A DNA stretch of 64,000 nt from Miscanthus floridulus (GCF_019320115.1 NC_089591.1:21988502-22052501); one strand, 5' to 3'; shown: positions 28,538-41,915, counted from the first letter of the stretch. Translations and numbers: made by a program. The notes: a model not told the origin generated them from the letters alone.

Positions 28538-31500
28538 GTTAATTACAAAGCTGGAGGAAGGCATTGGGTTCTTGATAGTGGGTGCACTCAACACATGATC
28601 GATGATGCAAGAATGTTCAACTCAATCAACACCAATGGCAATGATGGCTATGATAGTATCACATTTGGTGACAATGGCAAAGGCAAGGTCAAAGGGCTTG
28701 GTAAGATTGCAATATACAATGACATGAGCATATCCAATGTGTTGCTAGTAGAGACCTTGAATTTCAACTTGCTATCCGTGGCTCAATTGTGTGATCTTGG
28801 ATTCAAATGCATATTTGGAGTAGATGATGTAGAGATCATAAGTGTAGATGGCTCTAACCTGATCTTCAAAGGTTTTGGATATGAAAATCTATACTTGGTT
28901 GATTTCAATGCTAGTGAAGCTAAATTATCTACATGCTTGTTCACTAAGTTTAGCATGGGTTGGTTATGGCATAGAAGGCTTGGTCATGTTGGAATGGAAC
29001 AATTGAATAGATTGGTTAAGCATGACTTGGTTAGAGGCTTGAAAGATGCTGTGTTTGAAAAGGATAAGCTTTGTAGCTCTTGTCAAGCTAGCAAACAAGT
29101 TGGAAACACCCATCCTAAGAAAAGCATGATGAGCACTAGTAAAGCATTTGAGTTATTGCACATGGATTTGTTTGGGCCAACACAATACACTAGCATCGGT
29201 GGAAACAAATATGGATTTGTGATAGTGGATGACTACACTAGATACACATGGGTATTCTTTCTAGTGGACAAAAGTGATGCATTTGCAACATTCAAATCAT
29301 TTGTCAAAGGCATTCACAATGAGTTTGAAACAACCATCAAGAGAGTTAGAAGTGACAATGGTAGTGAGTTCAAGAACACTAGAATTGATGAATTGTGTGA
29401 TGAATTTGGAATTAGACATCAATTCTCGGCCAAGTACACACCTCAATCAAATGGCCTTGTTGAGAGGAAAAATAGAACACTCATTGATATGGCAAGGTCT
29501 ATGCTTAGTGAGTACAATGTGAGTCAATCCTTTTGGGCTAAAGCTATCAACATGACTTGCTATTGTAGCAACCGCCTCTATTGTCACCGATTGAAAGAAA
29601 AGACACCATATGAGCTCTTGAATGGTAGAAAGCCTAATATTGCATATTTTCGAGTCTTTGGCTGCAAATGCTATATCTTGAAGAAAGGCACAAGATTGGG
29701 CAAGTTTGACAAGAAATGTGATGAAGGATTCCTACTTGGCTATTCCACCACAAGCAAAGCATATAGAGTATGGATTTTGGATAGTGGTACTCTTGAGGAA
29801 GTTCATGATATTGAATTTGATGAAACCAAGGGTTCACAAGTAGAGAATGAGAACTTAGAAGATGTTAGAGGCATTCAACTTTCAAATGCCATGAAGAACA
29901 TGGATGTTGGTGAATTGAGGTCTAGGCAAGTGAATGATGATGAGGATGATCAAGTGCAAGTGCTCTCTAACTCAAATGTGCAAGGTGATACAAATCAAGT
30001 TAGTGCAAGTGGATCTCATGACAATGAACAAGATCAAGTGGTTAGTACATCATCTCAACCCAATGATCAAGCAAGTGCAAGCAATCAAGTTCCAATCCTC
30101 CAACCAACCAATGTTGTAATAGATCATCCATTGGACACTATCATTGGTGATATTTCTAGAGGTGTACAAACAAGATCAAGATTGGCATCATTTTGTGAGC
30201 ATTTCTCATTTGTGTCATCCATTGAACCAAATAAGATAGATGAAGCATTGAAGGATGTTGGTTGGGTGAATGCTATGCATGAAGAATTGAATAACTTCAC
30301 AAGAAATCAAGTATGGGAGTTGGTAGAAAGACCAAAGGGACACAATATGATTGGAACCAAATGGGTCTTTAGAAACAAGCAAGATCAAGATGGGATAGTA
30401 GTAAGGAACAAAGCAAGATTGGTAGCACAAGGCTATACTCAAGTTGAAGGTCTTGACTTTAGAGAAACATATGCCCCGATTGCTAGATTGGAAGCAATTA
30501 GAATCTTGCTAGCCTATGCTTGTGCCCACAACATCAAGCTCTATCAAATGGATGTTAAGAGTGCATTTCTCAATGGCTACATCAATGAAGAAGTATATGT
30601 AGAGCAACCTCCCAGTTTTGAAGATGATAAGAATCCCAACCGTGTATACAAGTTGAAGAAGGCATTGTATGGCTTGAAGCAAGCACCTAGAGCATGGTAT
30701 GAGAGACTGAGGGACTTCCTCCTCTCTAAAGGGTTCACAATGGGCAAAGTTGACACCACTCTTTTCATCAAGAAGATTGTAAAAGATCTATTTGTACTGC
30801 AAATCTATGTTGATGACATCATATTTAGATCAACCAATCAAAACTTTTGTGATAAATTTGGAAAGATGATGGCTAATGAGTTTGAGATGTCCATGATTGG
30901 AGAATTGAGTTACTTCCTTGGTTTTTAAATCAAGCAATTAAAGAATGGTACATTTGTGAGTCAAGGCAAGTACATCAAGGACATGGTCAAGAAGTTTGGC
31001 ATGATTGATAGCAAAGTCATTAGCACACCAATGGGAACAAATGGCAACTTAGATAGTGATGCAAGTGGAAACATGGTGGATCAAAAATTATATCGGTCTA
31101 TGATTGGAAGCCTACTCTATGCGACCGCATCAAGGCCGGATGTCATGTTTAGTGTATGCATGTGTGCAAGATTTCAAGCCTCACCAAGAGAAAGTCATTT
31201 GAAGGCTACAAAGAGGATATTGAGGTATTTGAAGCATACACCAAATGTTGGTTTGTGGTATCCCAAAGGAGCAAAGTTTGAGCTAGTTGGTTACTCCAAC
31301 TCGGACTATGCGGGATGCAAGGTTGAAAGGAAGAGCACCTCGGGCACATGTCAATTGTTGGGAAGATCACTTGTTTCATGTTCATCAAAGAGGTAAAATA
31401 GTATTGCATTATCAACCGCCGTAGCCAAATACATATCCGCCGGTAGTGGTTGTGCACAAGTACTTTGGATGAAGGCCACTTTGAGTGACTTTGGAATCAA

Positions 31501-31758
31501 GTTCAAGAAAGTGCCATTGCTATGTGACAATGAGAGTGCAATCAAGTTAACCAACAATCCGGTTCAATATGCAAGAACAAAGCACATAGATGTCCGCCAC
31601 CATTTCATAAGAGATCACCAACAAAAAGGGATATTTGCATTGAGAGTGTGGCCACCGAAGATCAACTTGCTGATATATTCACCAAGCCATTGGATGAGAA
31701 AAGGTTTTGCAAGCTAAGGAATGAGTTGAACATATTGGATTTCTCAAATATGTGTTGA
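28538..31758 (+). pseudogene. Copia Pol: protease, integrase, RT, RNase H, broken
   Basis: This is the enzyme polyprotein. Protease: WVLDSGCTQHM near 28565 (intact DSG). GAG-pre-integrase zinc domain: WHRRLGHVGMEQLNRL near 28967 and CSSCQASK near 29070. Integrase DDE: LHMDLFGP near 29158, VRSDNGSEF near 29347, SNGLVERKNRT near 29446, all three acids present. RT: GTKWVFRNKQ near 30353, QMDVKSAFLNG near 30545, YVDDI near 30808 (catalytic), YGLKQAPRAWY near 30668. RNase H: SRPDVMFSVCMCARFQASP near 31131 and SDYAGCKVERKSTSG near 31303. TAA 30926-30928 and TAA 31394-31396 replace codons that are normally Gln. The STAEAEY box reads STAVAKY, losing the catalytic Glu. A one-base deletion near 31628 shifts the tail; the original stop is TGA 31756-31758. 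Confidence 0.92.
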
Positions 31759-32926
31759 TGCACCCCCACTAATATGACATGCCTCTCCTTTGAGCTATTC
31801 AAGGTAAAAGTTGATTGGCATGGCATACATGCTTGCTAAGGACATGTTTAGTGCATCTAGTCATATTTTCAATTTTATTAGGACCTTTCAAATGGTTCTA
31901 TTTTATTAGGCTCATTCATGAAAATCAAATGAATTTGATGTTTATATGGTATCACTATTGCTTCTATGCTTGATTTGATCTAGTGATAGCATATGACATG
32001 TTTATGGGCTTGTAAACCTAGTGTTTGATCTAGAAAATGATCTTTAAGTATTTAACTCAACATGGTACAAGATAACCCTTATTTGGAGGTATGAAGAAGC
32101 TTGTCCTTGGATCAAACCAAGTTAAATATCTTTGGCAAATAATCTAGATTGAACCAAATTTAGGAAAATAATCCTCATCCCATTGGTTGACATTGATAAT
32201 CTCGACCCTACAAGTAATACTATCTATATTTAGAACCTTTGTGGTCATTGATGACAAAGGGGGAGAGAAACAAAGATAGTGAAAAAGGGGAAGAAATATC
32301 ATAAAGGGAGTGAAACATAAAGATATCTTGATATATGACATAGGGGGAGAGATATGACAAAGGAAAGGGATCAATTAAAATTTTAAGCACACAAGTAGGG
32401 GGAGCAAGCTCATGAACGTGTATGGTGCATTTGAATGTGCATTTCATATGTTTGCTTGCATGGCACAAGTATTAAATTTAAACATCCATTCTTGTGTGAT
32501 GAATGATTAGTTGTAAGATTGAATGATGAAATGAAATCACTAGATAACTTTCATTTTTAAGTAAGTCTTTACAAGTGGTATCTTTCCAAAGTATGTTTCC
32601 AAGTGATCTTGAGCTAACCATGGTGCTAAGGATGGTATATTGGTGCACTCCGATTGGTATCACGCTTCAAAGGTCCATCTTTTATACCTTAGCATCATTT
32701 GGTAGACATTGACTCCTATATATCCTATCTAAGCATATGTGCAAGCTTCAATCCAAACTCTTAGCACATATGTAGGGGGAGCAATTGCTATTATTTGGGG
32801 TTCATGAAACTTGTCCATATCCTTTTACACATGGTAAATATGCTTGGGCAAGCAACATGGATTCAATTGAATTTTATTTCATATCTTTGTATAAGGGTTG
32901 TCATCAATTACCAAAAAGGGGGAGAT
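31759..32926 (+). other. Copia 3' region with repeated polypurine-like motifs
   Basis: Between pol and the 3' LTR there is no env-like reading frame. AGGGGGAG-type tracts recur at about 32267, 32340, 32395 and 32772, and again at the true polypurine tract AAAAAGGGGGAGAT (32913-32926). Only the last abuts the LTR. Confidence 0.8.
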
Positions 32927-33034
32927 TGAAAGCTCTAGTTTGGTTTTGGTGAATTGATGAAACCCTAAGTGCTAACCTAGTTTATCAAGTGATCATGAGA
33001 TAGGTAGCACACTTCAAGTGGAGAAGCTAATGAA
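32927..33034 (+). repeat. 3' LTR of Copia element C, truncated to 108 bp
   Basis: It is identical to 24576-24683 as far as it goes, then switches at 33035 to the LTR of array D. About 1.7 kb of LTR is deleted. Confidence 0.9.
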
Positions 33035-35848
33035 TATATGTTGTACTTAGGTGTGTTACCAAGTGTTGTAATACCTTGTAAACATGTAATTTCATGATGT
33101 ATGAACTGAGGTATCAACTGAATAATGATAATATGACAGTTTGGTCTTCCTAGACTATCACATTATGATGTAATCTATGGATTTCCTATAACACCCTGGT
33201 AAAGTTGAACTATACCCAAGAGACTTTGCATGGCTATTCACCCTAAAGTAAAGTTGTAGTACATGACTAGGGCAACAACTTTTATTTTTGGGTCAAGACC
33301 TAATTCGGTGGATAGCATGCTCTAAAACAATGCATAAGTAGCAAGAAATCCTGTTCTAGCACTTTGAAAATTTTCTAAGTCTAGGAGTGATTTACAGTTT
33401 CAATGTACCCATGTTTGATGCGCTATATTTTCTAAACTAGGCCGATCTAGACCAAACTCATTTAAGCAAAGTTGGAGTACTCATGAAGCTCTACAACTTT
33501 GATTATTACGGATTTCATTGAATCATGCTAGTTTGAGAGATAGAGAGTGAGGAAGGGGGCGATTTTAGTCGAACTAAAATGGTATTAGCCGATTTAGATC
33601 AGGCCGATGGTGGCCGACTGTCATCAGGCCACGCTTGCCATCTAGCGGCCATACACTGGTGTGTGCCCCACCAGTCTAGTCAAGGAGGGCTTCAACATCG
33701 CCACGACCTGCCCGTCTGCTCTCTCTCTCGCTTATTTCCTCTCCCTCCCTCGCTCTCACAGCCACAAAGGAGACGCTGAGCTCACCATTGCCGCCGCTAG
33801 CTTTGCCACCACATAGCACCGACATTGCCACACCATTTTCCAATTGAGCATGCCAACAGTTCTACCTTGCTCTGTGCTTCAATCGCCACCCCTTTGCTAA
33901 AGTCCTTCTAGTCTAGGTATGGGCACATTGCTGTTTCCGCCATCGGTGGTCTCGCTGAGGCGCCACCGAGCTCCAAGCTCATCATGGCCAATGCAAGCTT
34001 GAGCTTTTCAATGCTTTCTCTATCTTGTCTTGTCACCTCTATAGGTCATAGGAACTCACATTGGTGACCATTTAGAAGCTACCGCCCCAACGGCATGCAC
34101 GCGGTCAGAGCTCACCGCTGCCTCACTAGAACCCTAACCACCCTAAATAGCTTTGTTAGGATTCTATGAAGCCATAGTGCACCTCACCAGAGCATGTGAT
34201 GGCCAGAGAACACCAGCATACCGCTGCGCTAGCTCCACCATTGCCGCCGGCGAGCCATCTCCGGTGAACCCTAGGTCGCGTCTTCACCACCAACTAACGT
34301 GGCTTGATGATAGAAACATGTTGGTGTCACCGTCATCTCTGGTGATCTCACCACTAGCGAGATAGGGTTGGCCAAAGCGCTTCCCCTGCCTCAGTATCAC
34401 AGACCAGTGGGTACTACTGACCAGCAGGCCCCATTTGTCAGTCTTTGTGTGTTCTTTGATTTCTTATTTGTTTTCACAGATTTGAATGCATGTTTCAAAT
34501 ATTCATAAGTAGAGTTGTAGATGTCCATTTTGGGTGAACCAAATTTTGTTGGATTCATCATGAAGTTTACTATTTGATAAAAATATGAAACCTACTGTTT
34601 GGGATGTTTATTTGGGATAAATGAATGGAGCTAGATAAGTGCTTTTAAATTATTTTCAATCTTGTAAAATGCATAACTAGAGCTAGGAAAGTGATAAAAT
34701 TGTGATTCTAATTTTGCTGATCTTGTGTTGACATGATTTAGCTAAGAAAAATACTAAACCTATAGTAAGCATACTTGGAATATGGTCTTCCTATTTAATC
34801 TTAAATAATTGCTAGTTTTTAGTTAAAATAAATGGGGTAAAAATACATAACTAGTGATCATGCAAATTTTTACACAATGTTATGGTGCTAGGATGAATGT
34901 AAGAAAAATATGAAATATGTTGTTTGACTCTTTTCACTAGGCTAAACTATTTTTGCTAAAATAAGACTATGCAACTTTTCATTTTTGTAGAGATGGCTAT
35001 ACTTACCCAAATAGCATGTAATTTGTACAGTAGACTTTTGGGGTCATATGTAGGCAATTGTAATTTTCTTAGAATTTAATGTGCAATTTTGATATATTTT
35101 CCTTATTTCACCTTAGTGTCCAAATAATTTAATAAAGGCATTTAAATAATTTATTTGGGCTTGACCATTATGTTTTCTAGAGTGTATTGGATGTTTATGA
35201 ACTATTTGTACAATTGGTGATGTCTAATTTTGATTGCTTGTATGTAGTGAAATATTAACTGCTCTATAATTCAATTCTAGTGACTGTTTGGACAGTTTTG
35301 GTTGTTAAGTAAATTGCATGGGTAAGGTGATGTTTGATGTGAATCTTGTTAATAACAAAGTTGTAGATATCTTACTTATCTTACTTGTGTCAAATTTTCA
35401 TGGCAAGAGGCTAAATTTCTGGATAGATCTGGTAAATCATCTTGTTTGACTAGGATAGAGATTGAATCACCTTTTTTATTAATTGAAAGTTGTAGGCAAT
35501 TTTATAAGCTTTCTAGAAAATCTAAGGTCATAACATTAGGTTAAGTAGAAATCTAGTTATGATCTAAACTTTTAGCTACTGTGTTGTGGTCCAAAAATGG
35601 ACATAGTGTGGATTCTTGAAATTTCTAGAGAAGCGATATGCACCTACTCAGTAAATAAGAATATAACTTTGTTATCATCTTAATGACCCAATATGATAGT
35701 CATCATTTAACCATGCACATTGTCAAGTCATATCATCCATGACCCTTCTTATGCATTCATGATTCTCACTTTTTGCATATGCATGCAATAGGTGCGACGG
35801 AAGAAATCACCGTGTTGGAGTACGAGGCCGATTCCAAGGAAGAGCATT
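33035..35848 (+). repeat. LTR 1 of array D, both ends deleted
   Basis: From about 33200 it aligns with 46812 onward and then 52090-54350 of LTR 3. The outer start is lost at the Copia junction, and the inner end breaks at GAAGAGCATTAG/GTTTGATAAC, where internal sequence begins. The part before 33200 is only loosely similar. Confidence 0.8.
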
Positions 35849-37942
35849 AGGTTTGATAACATAGAGGCATAGTATAGATGCTAGATCAGGGAGTAGCAGG
35901 AGAACATTGAGGAGCTTCAGGTGGCTGTCCACCACCTCAATAATATCATCAATCCCATTCCTTCCCCAAATGCTCCAGTATAGGAAGACCCCAATGAGTT
36001 GATTGCTATGGACGATGGCATGGAGGTAGACACCGAGGTCGAGCCTAAAGATGAGGAGATTGAGCCTTTTGAGGATGATCATGGTGATGGCATGTCTGAT
36101 GTTGATAGTGACCACCCCAAGGAGTAGCCTAGCTATAGTATCTAACTAGATACGTTAGCTCCCTATCCTCGATCATTTATGTAATGAACTTGTAATTTAG
36201 TTTGATCTCCTAATGTACCCTTTGATATACTCTTGAAACCTTGCATGTAATCCATGTTGTGGTTGCACTTTTAATGAATGCCCGTTGTGTTGGCAAGCCA
36301 TTAGGAATATATAGAATGCATTGTGAATGGCGTTAAGTAATATAATTGGTGATGTTATAGTTGTGGAAATGAATTATTGTGCCTCTATTTTATCATATGA
36401 ATTTAAATTCTTTCTAGTAAATTCAGTTTGGCATAATTATACAATCCTTCTACAATTTTCCGACATCATCAATAATTGCTTATTGTTGCAATTCTAGAGA
36501 TGCCTTGCACCCATTCTAGAGCCGATGGGAATGATAACGATGGTGCCGAGGGTAATGGCTTGCATGGTGATGACAATGAAAATTTGCCACCACTGCCCCA
36601 CCCACTCTAGTAGATTTGATGGCCATGCTCGCTGAAGGGCAATGTGCTATGGGCGAGGCTATGTGCACCATGGCGCAGCAAGTCGCCTAGGGCAGACATC
36701 AGTGCTAGGGTGCAGAGCCAAACCAATACAGTGATTTCAAGGATTTCTAGGATACCAAGCCACCTATTTTCAAGGTGGCTGAAGAGCAACTCCAAGCAGA
36801 GGAATGGTTCAACACACCTGAACAAAAGTTTCTTTACTTAGGCTGACTGAGCAAATGAAAACTGAGTAAGCATCCCACCAGTTGTAGGGGCTTGTAGGCA
36901 ATTGTTGGAGTCATCACCGAGCCACCCTTGCCTGAGAATGCTCCAATTACCTAGAACTAGTTTAAGGCTGCTTTTAGGGGACATTATATTCCCCCAGGTC
37001 TTATGAGCATGAAACATACAAAATTCATGAGGCTGACACAAGGTACCAAGAGCTTGATTGAATATCTACATGCTTTCAACAACCTGTCAAGATATCTACA
37101 TGCTTTTAACTCAAGAGAATCAGAACAACATCTATTTAGCATCCAATAATCGAAAGAGAGCCTATGAAGTAGGCCCTTCTCTGTCAGAAGCTCTAGTTGC
37201 TGTGAGACCTCAGTTTTGCCCACCTGCTCCCAAGTTTAGTCCACCTCAAAAAAAGGTGCAAACCATTCAGAACTAGAATGTGTTTCGCAAGGCCTATTCG
37301 GTTGCTCTACTAAAGGGCGACATAGGATAGGGAAGTTCTAGTGTTCCACACAACAACCATCGTGTTGGAACTACAACAAGCCCAACCATTCAACAAGAAA
37401 TTGCCCCTATCCCAAGAAGAACAACCAGAAGCAGGGTAATTTCAATGTGTGTTAGGGACATGTGCACTATACCACTGTTGAAGAAATTCCTGCTAGTGAA
37501 GTTTTTACTGTAGGTACATTTCTTGTGAACCAACATCCCGCAGTTGTTTTGTTTGATTTTGGGGTATCGCATTCATTTATGAGTCAAACATTTGTATCCA
37601 AGCATAATTAGAGGGTAGTTACTATAGATAAGGGTAGTTACTGCATAAGTGCAGCCAAAAATCAAATCACCACCAACCAAATAGTTAGAGATGTGTGCAT
37701 CTCAATAAGCAACCAAGAGTATACCACGGATCTTATAGTATTGCTAGGGTTGGGGATAGATGTAATCCTAGGAATAAAATGAATGAGTGGACATGGAGTT
37801 CTTGTTGATACTTCCACTCGAGTGGTTATGTTAGGGAACCCTGACAATAAGAATGCTTTCTTAGTACCACTTCCCAGAGATTTTGACCTCCAAAATGTAG
37901 CTAATGCTATCCAGCCCATGACTATTGCTAACATTCTGATGA
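35849..37942 (+). pseudogene. Eroded internal block 1 of array D: pre-gag tail, gag, protease
   Basis: It is collinear with 41639-43712 of internal block 2. It holds the acidic tail of the pre-gag ORF (ending TAG 36125-36127), gag from ATG 36500 with a knuckle CWNYNKPNHSTRNCP near 37360, where the second Cys is Tyr, and protease to LGLGIDVILGIK near 37750. The block stops at CTAACATT near 37942, where LTR sequence resumes. RT, RNase H and integrase are missing. Many TAG stops and frameshifts interrupt it. Confidence 0.82.
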
Positions 37943-40103
37943 CTTGCTTATCCTACTTGTGTCAAATATTCATGTTAATAGGCTAAATGGTTTGAGAGTT
38001 ATAGCTGTTAGAAGTTGGTATCCTAAAATGCTTACTCTCTAGAATTTCTAGATGGATCTGGGAAATTGTCTTGTTTGACTAGGATATAGGTTGAATCACC
38101 TTTTGGTGATTAACTAAAAGTTTTAGGCAATTTTATAATATTTCTAGAAAGTCTAAGATCATAGCATTTGGTTGAGTAGAACTCCAGTAATGATCTAAAC
38201 TTGTAGCTACTGTGTTTTGGTCCAGAAATGGACTTAGTGTGGATTCTTGAAATTTCTAGAGAAGTGATATGCACCTACTCAGTAAATAAGAATTTAACTT
38301 TGTTATCATCCTAATGACCTAATATGATAGTCATCATTTAACCATGCACATTATCATGTCATATCATCCATGACCCTTCTGATGCATTCATGATTCTCAC
38401 TTTTTGCATGTGCATGCAATAGGTGCGATGGAAGAAATCATCAGTGTTGGAGTACGAGGCTGATCCCTAGGAAGAGCATCAGGAAGTGTAGCAATAGGAG
38501 GCCCTAGGAGAAGGCGAGCCCGATGGTGAACAGATCCTCGAGTGTCCAGATCACCAGCCCTCAACCTTTGTGAAAGTCAAGCCCCAGAGCATTCTAAGCC
38601 TCCATATTTTTAAACTATCAACTTGAGTCCTTTTATGTTGATGCATTAAGTACTAGGATTTGATTATAACCACTTGCTGCATATATCTTCCTTGTCCAGA
38701 TATACATCTTGAATCCTATGTAGGTCTAGGGTCGAATATATGCTTGAGCCATGCTTAGTCAATAGAAGTCAGGTAATTACCTATCACTTGCATGATATAG
38801 GCCGATAACTAATCATGGTTGAATATATTTGCTAGCATGGAAATAACCATGTGTCAATGAATAAAGGAGACCAGGCAGGATCATGATAGAGAAGCAACAA
38901 GGCATTAAGGTCTTGGGTGCCTATTTATCCCCGTCTATGTCGATTAAGGACCGATTCGCTGTATGTCCTTATGTCATATTGAATGCATGCCTAGCACTTA
39001 GCTGGTCGGATCCGATGATATGGCTGTGAAGCCAAGTAGCTCAATTCAGGCTAGGCCCCGATAAGTGGAAGTGCACACATTGGAGGTAGTAAGAATGTGT
39101 TGAGAGCCAATGGCATGAGTCCAAGGGCATGTTCGAGTCCTAATCTTCCTAGGTAGATTGGTAGAATCTCTGAGGGTGCGGTGCTGATTAGACCCATGAG
39201 TTAGTCCTGAATTGTACCAAAGGTGACCTAAGGCTACCTTCACAGGGGTGTGCCTCAGTTTGTGTTAGGAATAAATTCTCTAGCTGGGTAGGAATTGATT
39301 CAAATCACCATCTATCCCTGATAGTGAGAACTTGACTGAGCAGCAGCAATGTAGAAGCACTAATTGAAACTTGGGGGTTATGATGATTGCTCAAATTATT
39401 ATACTAGATATGGTTACTAATGCTTGTTAGCTTAATCAAGTGATTGCTCTAGTACAGTTGCTAATCTAGAGATGCTTAGTTGAATAGGTATCAAATTGAT
39501 GTTAGAGGTACTAAATCTCCAATTTATGTTACTTAAGCTTTTTATGCAAAATGTTGTTAAGCTAACTCAACCTTTAAAGCCTTGCATACTCCTTGGTATC
39601 TTATTATTTTGGTTTATGATGGGTAAGTCTAGCTGAGTACATTCTCGTACTCAGGGTATATTCCCATTTGTTGTAGATGATGTGATGTACCATGGTTACT
39701 ACAAGCATTTCATAAACCCTGCAGTTGATGGAGAGTAAGACCAAGGGCATGGTCATTCTATATGATCTCATCTATGTGCTTTTGTTGGAGATGATCTTAA
39801 ACTGGCTATGTATTTGAACTATCTTGATGTTGTTTCAAAACTATGTTGCTTCCGCTACTTCTAAATTTGGGTTGTAATAACTTTATTGAAACTCTGATGT
39901 ATGCGACTATTTGTGAACCTGTTGTAACATGTGACTGGTTGTGTTGAATCATGTACGATCTTGGTTTGTATATTGGTTTGCTTGATATCCTTCATGATTT
40001 CATCGGACGACCGGATTTATATGGGCTCAAGTATGATGGTTCGATTGCTTTGGTGATTGCTATTGTAATTGTGCTCTTCTAAATTGGATAGTTCTATTAT
40101 AGC
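37943..40103 (+). repeat. LTR 2 of array D, 5' part deleted
   Basis: It aligns with about 53845-55990 of LTR 3. Its first 500 bases repeat LTR sequence already present at 35340-35848, showing that the two LTR pieces belong to different LTRs. It ends at TATAGC before the primer site, lacking about 37 bases found at the end of LTR 3. It contains the stem-loop CTGAGTAC...GTACTCAG (39633-39654). Confidence 0.82.
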
Positions 40104-40115
40104 TGGCATCAGATC
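40104..40115 (+). other. Primer binding site, internal block 2 of array D
   Basis: TGGCATCAGATC is the initiator Met site TGGTATCAGAGC with two substitutions, placed directly at the LTR end. Confidence 0.7.
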
Positions 40116-40892
40116 AAGGTACAACATTAAACTTGTCATATGTGTATTTAAAACAAAGGTTTTATTTTATAAAAATCTAAAGTATGTCAGTGGTCATCTC
40201 CTTTATACCCAGTTAAGGACTATTAGGTGGCTAATTAAGTACTAACATGGGATGGATTTTTACTTTCATTTTCTATACGGCGTGCTATTGTATGGATACC
40301 ATTCGCTTGAGTGGTAATGTATGGATCGAATGCCTCTATGCCCCGGTAAGAAGGTAAGTTGATGAGTGGCATGATCGCATGATGTGAGCATGCGGTCGGG
40401 GAGAGCTAGCTTTGATACAGTTGTATATGCATGCTTGCGCGTATGTATGGTGCGTATTTAATTGTTGGTAATAAATTGTCATTGGGTAGCCTTGATACAG
40501 AAGTACATATATTGGGATATATAAGGAAGTATTTAGTTTACCGCTCTCATATATCCTGGTGTTCTTCAATATTCAACCTAGAGCCTAGATTACATTCTTG
40601 TACATTTAATTGTTGGGATGGGCTAAAATGAATCTTCTGCAGGTACATTAACAACAAAACATGTAGCTTGTTCAGTTATGATTATATTGAGAGAACATAT
40701 GTATGCCACCGCGTATATCGTTATGGATTTAATTTTTCCTAAGTTTGTGAGGATGTGTGGAATGTGCATGCATCATGATAAATCATTCATTCATATCATT
40801 ACATTGTTCCTCCCCCTTATGTTTTAGATTATGTTATGTAACCCTTTTCTATGATTGTGTTGTCTCATAGGAGTTATACCATTTTGATACAA
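40116..40892 (+). other. Leader of array D internal block 2, no gene seen
   Basis: An AT-rich leader of about 780 bases without a sustained frame. Nothing was recognised. Confidence 0.45.
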
Positions 40893-41915
40893 ATGGCAAA
40901 CCTAGGAGCCCCTATTGCAAGCGACACCTTTTTGGCACTGTTTGGGACTCTCACCCTACTATGGAGGGTACTGCATTTGGTCGGGTATGCTGAACCGCCA
41001 CACTACTTTTGGAGTGAAGTGGTAACTAAGGGACAATAGTAGTACGACATACGGGTGACTGTCCCAACCCATGCTAATCACCCATAGTGGCAAGGCTAGA
41101 GTGTGGAGTCAGATGGGTAGACACCTTGGGAGGGTGCCCAAGTTGTAGCTTTCGAGGTCCTTAGTGAGATATGTTAGGAGTTTGGGGACAAGCTTGTCAA
41201 TGGTCCTACTAGATCCTTTCCTTGGAAGGACCTATCACAAACCACTTGGACCCAACTAGGCGGTAATGCTTTGGTAAGAGACCATGATGAAAGAGCAAGA
41301 AGTAGGAATGCTGCCACAAGTGCTTTGTATGATGTTATGAAGATGTTTTACTCTCGCTATATGCAAGAGCTCCAAAGAGCATAGGCTGCACAGTGCAGGA
41401 TGCGAGGACATGTGCGTAGGTGAAAAGGGCAGTTAGAGCAGCTCAGAATGAGATAGTAATTATATGATAGCCTTGGAAGCTCATCGAGGGCAGTTTGTCC
41501 ATGATGTTGCTGAGAGGGATGCAGCCATAGCAGAGGTTTAGGGGATCCATGTGGAGAGAGACAAGGCTATTTGTCTTGCTAAGTCTAGGGAGGCTGCCCG
41601 GATCAGGGCTGTGTTTGTGGCTGCTTGGCAGGCAACCTAGTTTGATAACATAGAGGCAGAGTATAGATGCTAGATTAGGGAGCAGCAGGAGAACATTGAG
41701 GAGCTTCAGGTGGCTATCCACCACCACAATAATATCATCAATCCCATTCCTCCCCCAGATACTCAAGTATAGAAAGACCCCAAGTGTTGATTGCTGAGGA
41801 TGATGGCATGGAGGTGGACACCAAGGTCGAGCCTGAAGATGAGGAGATTGAGCCTTTTGAGGATGATCAGGGTGATGGCATGTCTAATGTTGACAGTGAC
41901 CACCCCGAGGAGTAG
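40893..41915 (+). pseudogene. Pre-gag ORF of array D (unknown function), broken
   Basis: ATG 40893 begins MANLGAPIASDTFLALFG and one frame runs, with many TAG codons, through WSEVVTKG, GAQVVAFEVLSEI and TSALYDVMKMFYSRYMQELQ to about 41370. A Glu/Arg/Gln-rich coiled-coil part follows with indels. An acidic tail (EPEDEEIEPFEDDQGDGM near 41830) ends at TAG 41913-41915. The order globular part, coiled coil, acidic end, then gag matches the pre-gag ORF of element A, although sequence identity is low by eye. I recall similar proteins annotated as 'hypothetical' in grass genomes. The function is unknown. Confidence 0.68.

Larger units (their letters stand above)
24576..33034 (+). mobile_element. Ty1/Copia SIRE/Maximus-type element C, 3' LTR truncated
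   Basis: The order is LTR (1821 bp), primer site, gag, protease, integrase, RT, RNase H, polypurine tract, then 108 bp of the 3' LTR. Integrase before RT is the Copia order. The Gag with a DUF4219-like start, the long coiled coil, and LTRs rich in CCGGACGCTG fit the SIRE/Maximus clade (Opie/Ji relatives). The 5' target bases are ACTAC; the 3' side is lost. The visible LTR overlap is identical, so the insertion is young, yet pol has stops and frameshifts. Confidence 0.92.

Noticed and set aside
35849..37942. Independent gypsy insertion within an LTR
   Set aside because: There are no LTRs or target duplications of its own, and flanking LTR sequence is duplicated for about 500 bp, so a tandem array with deletions explains it better.
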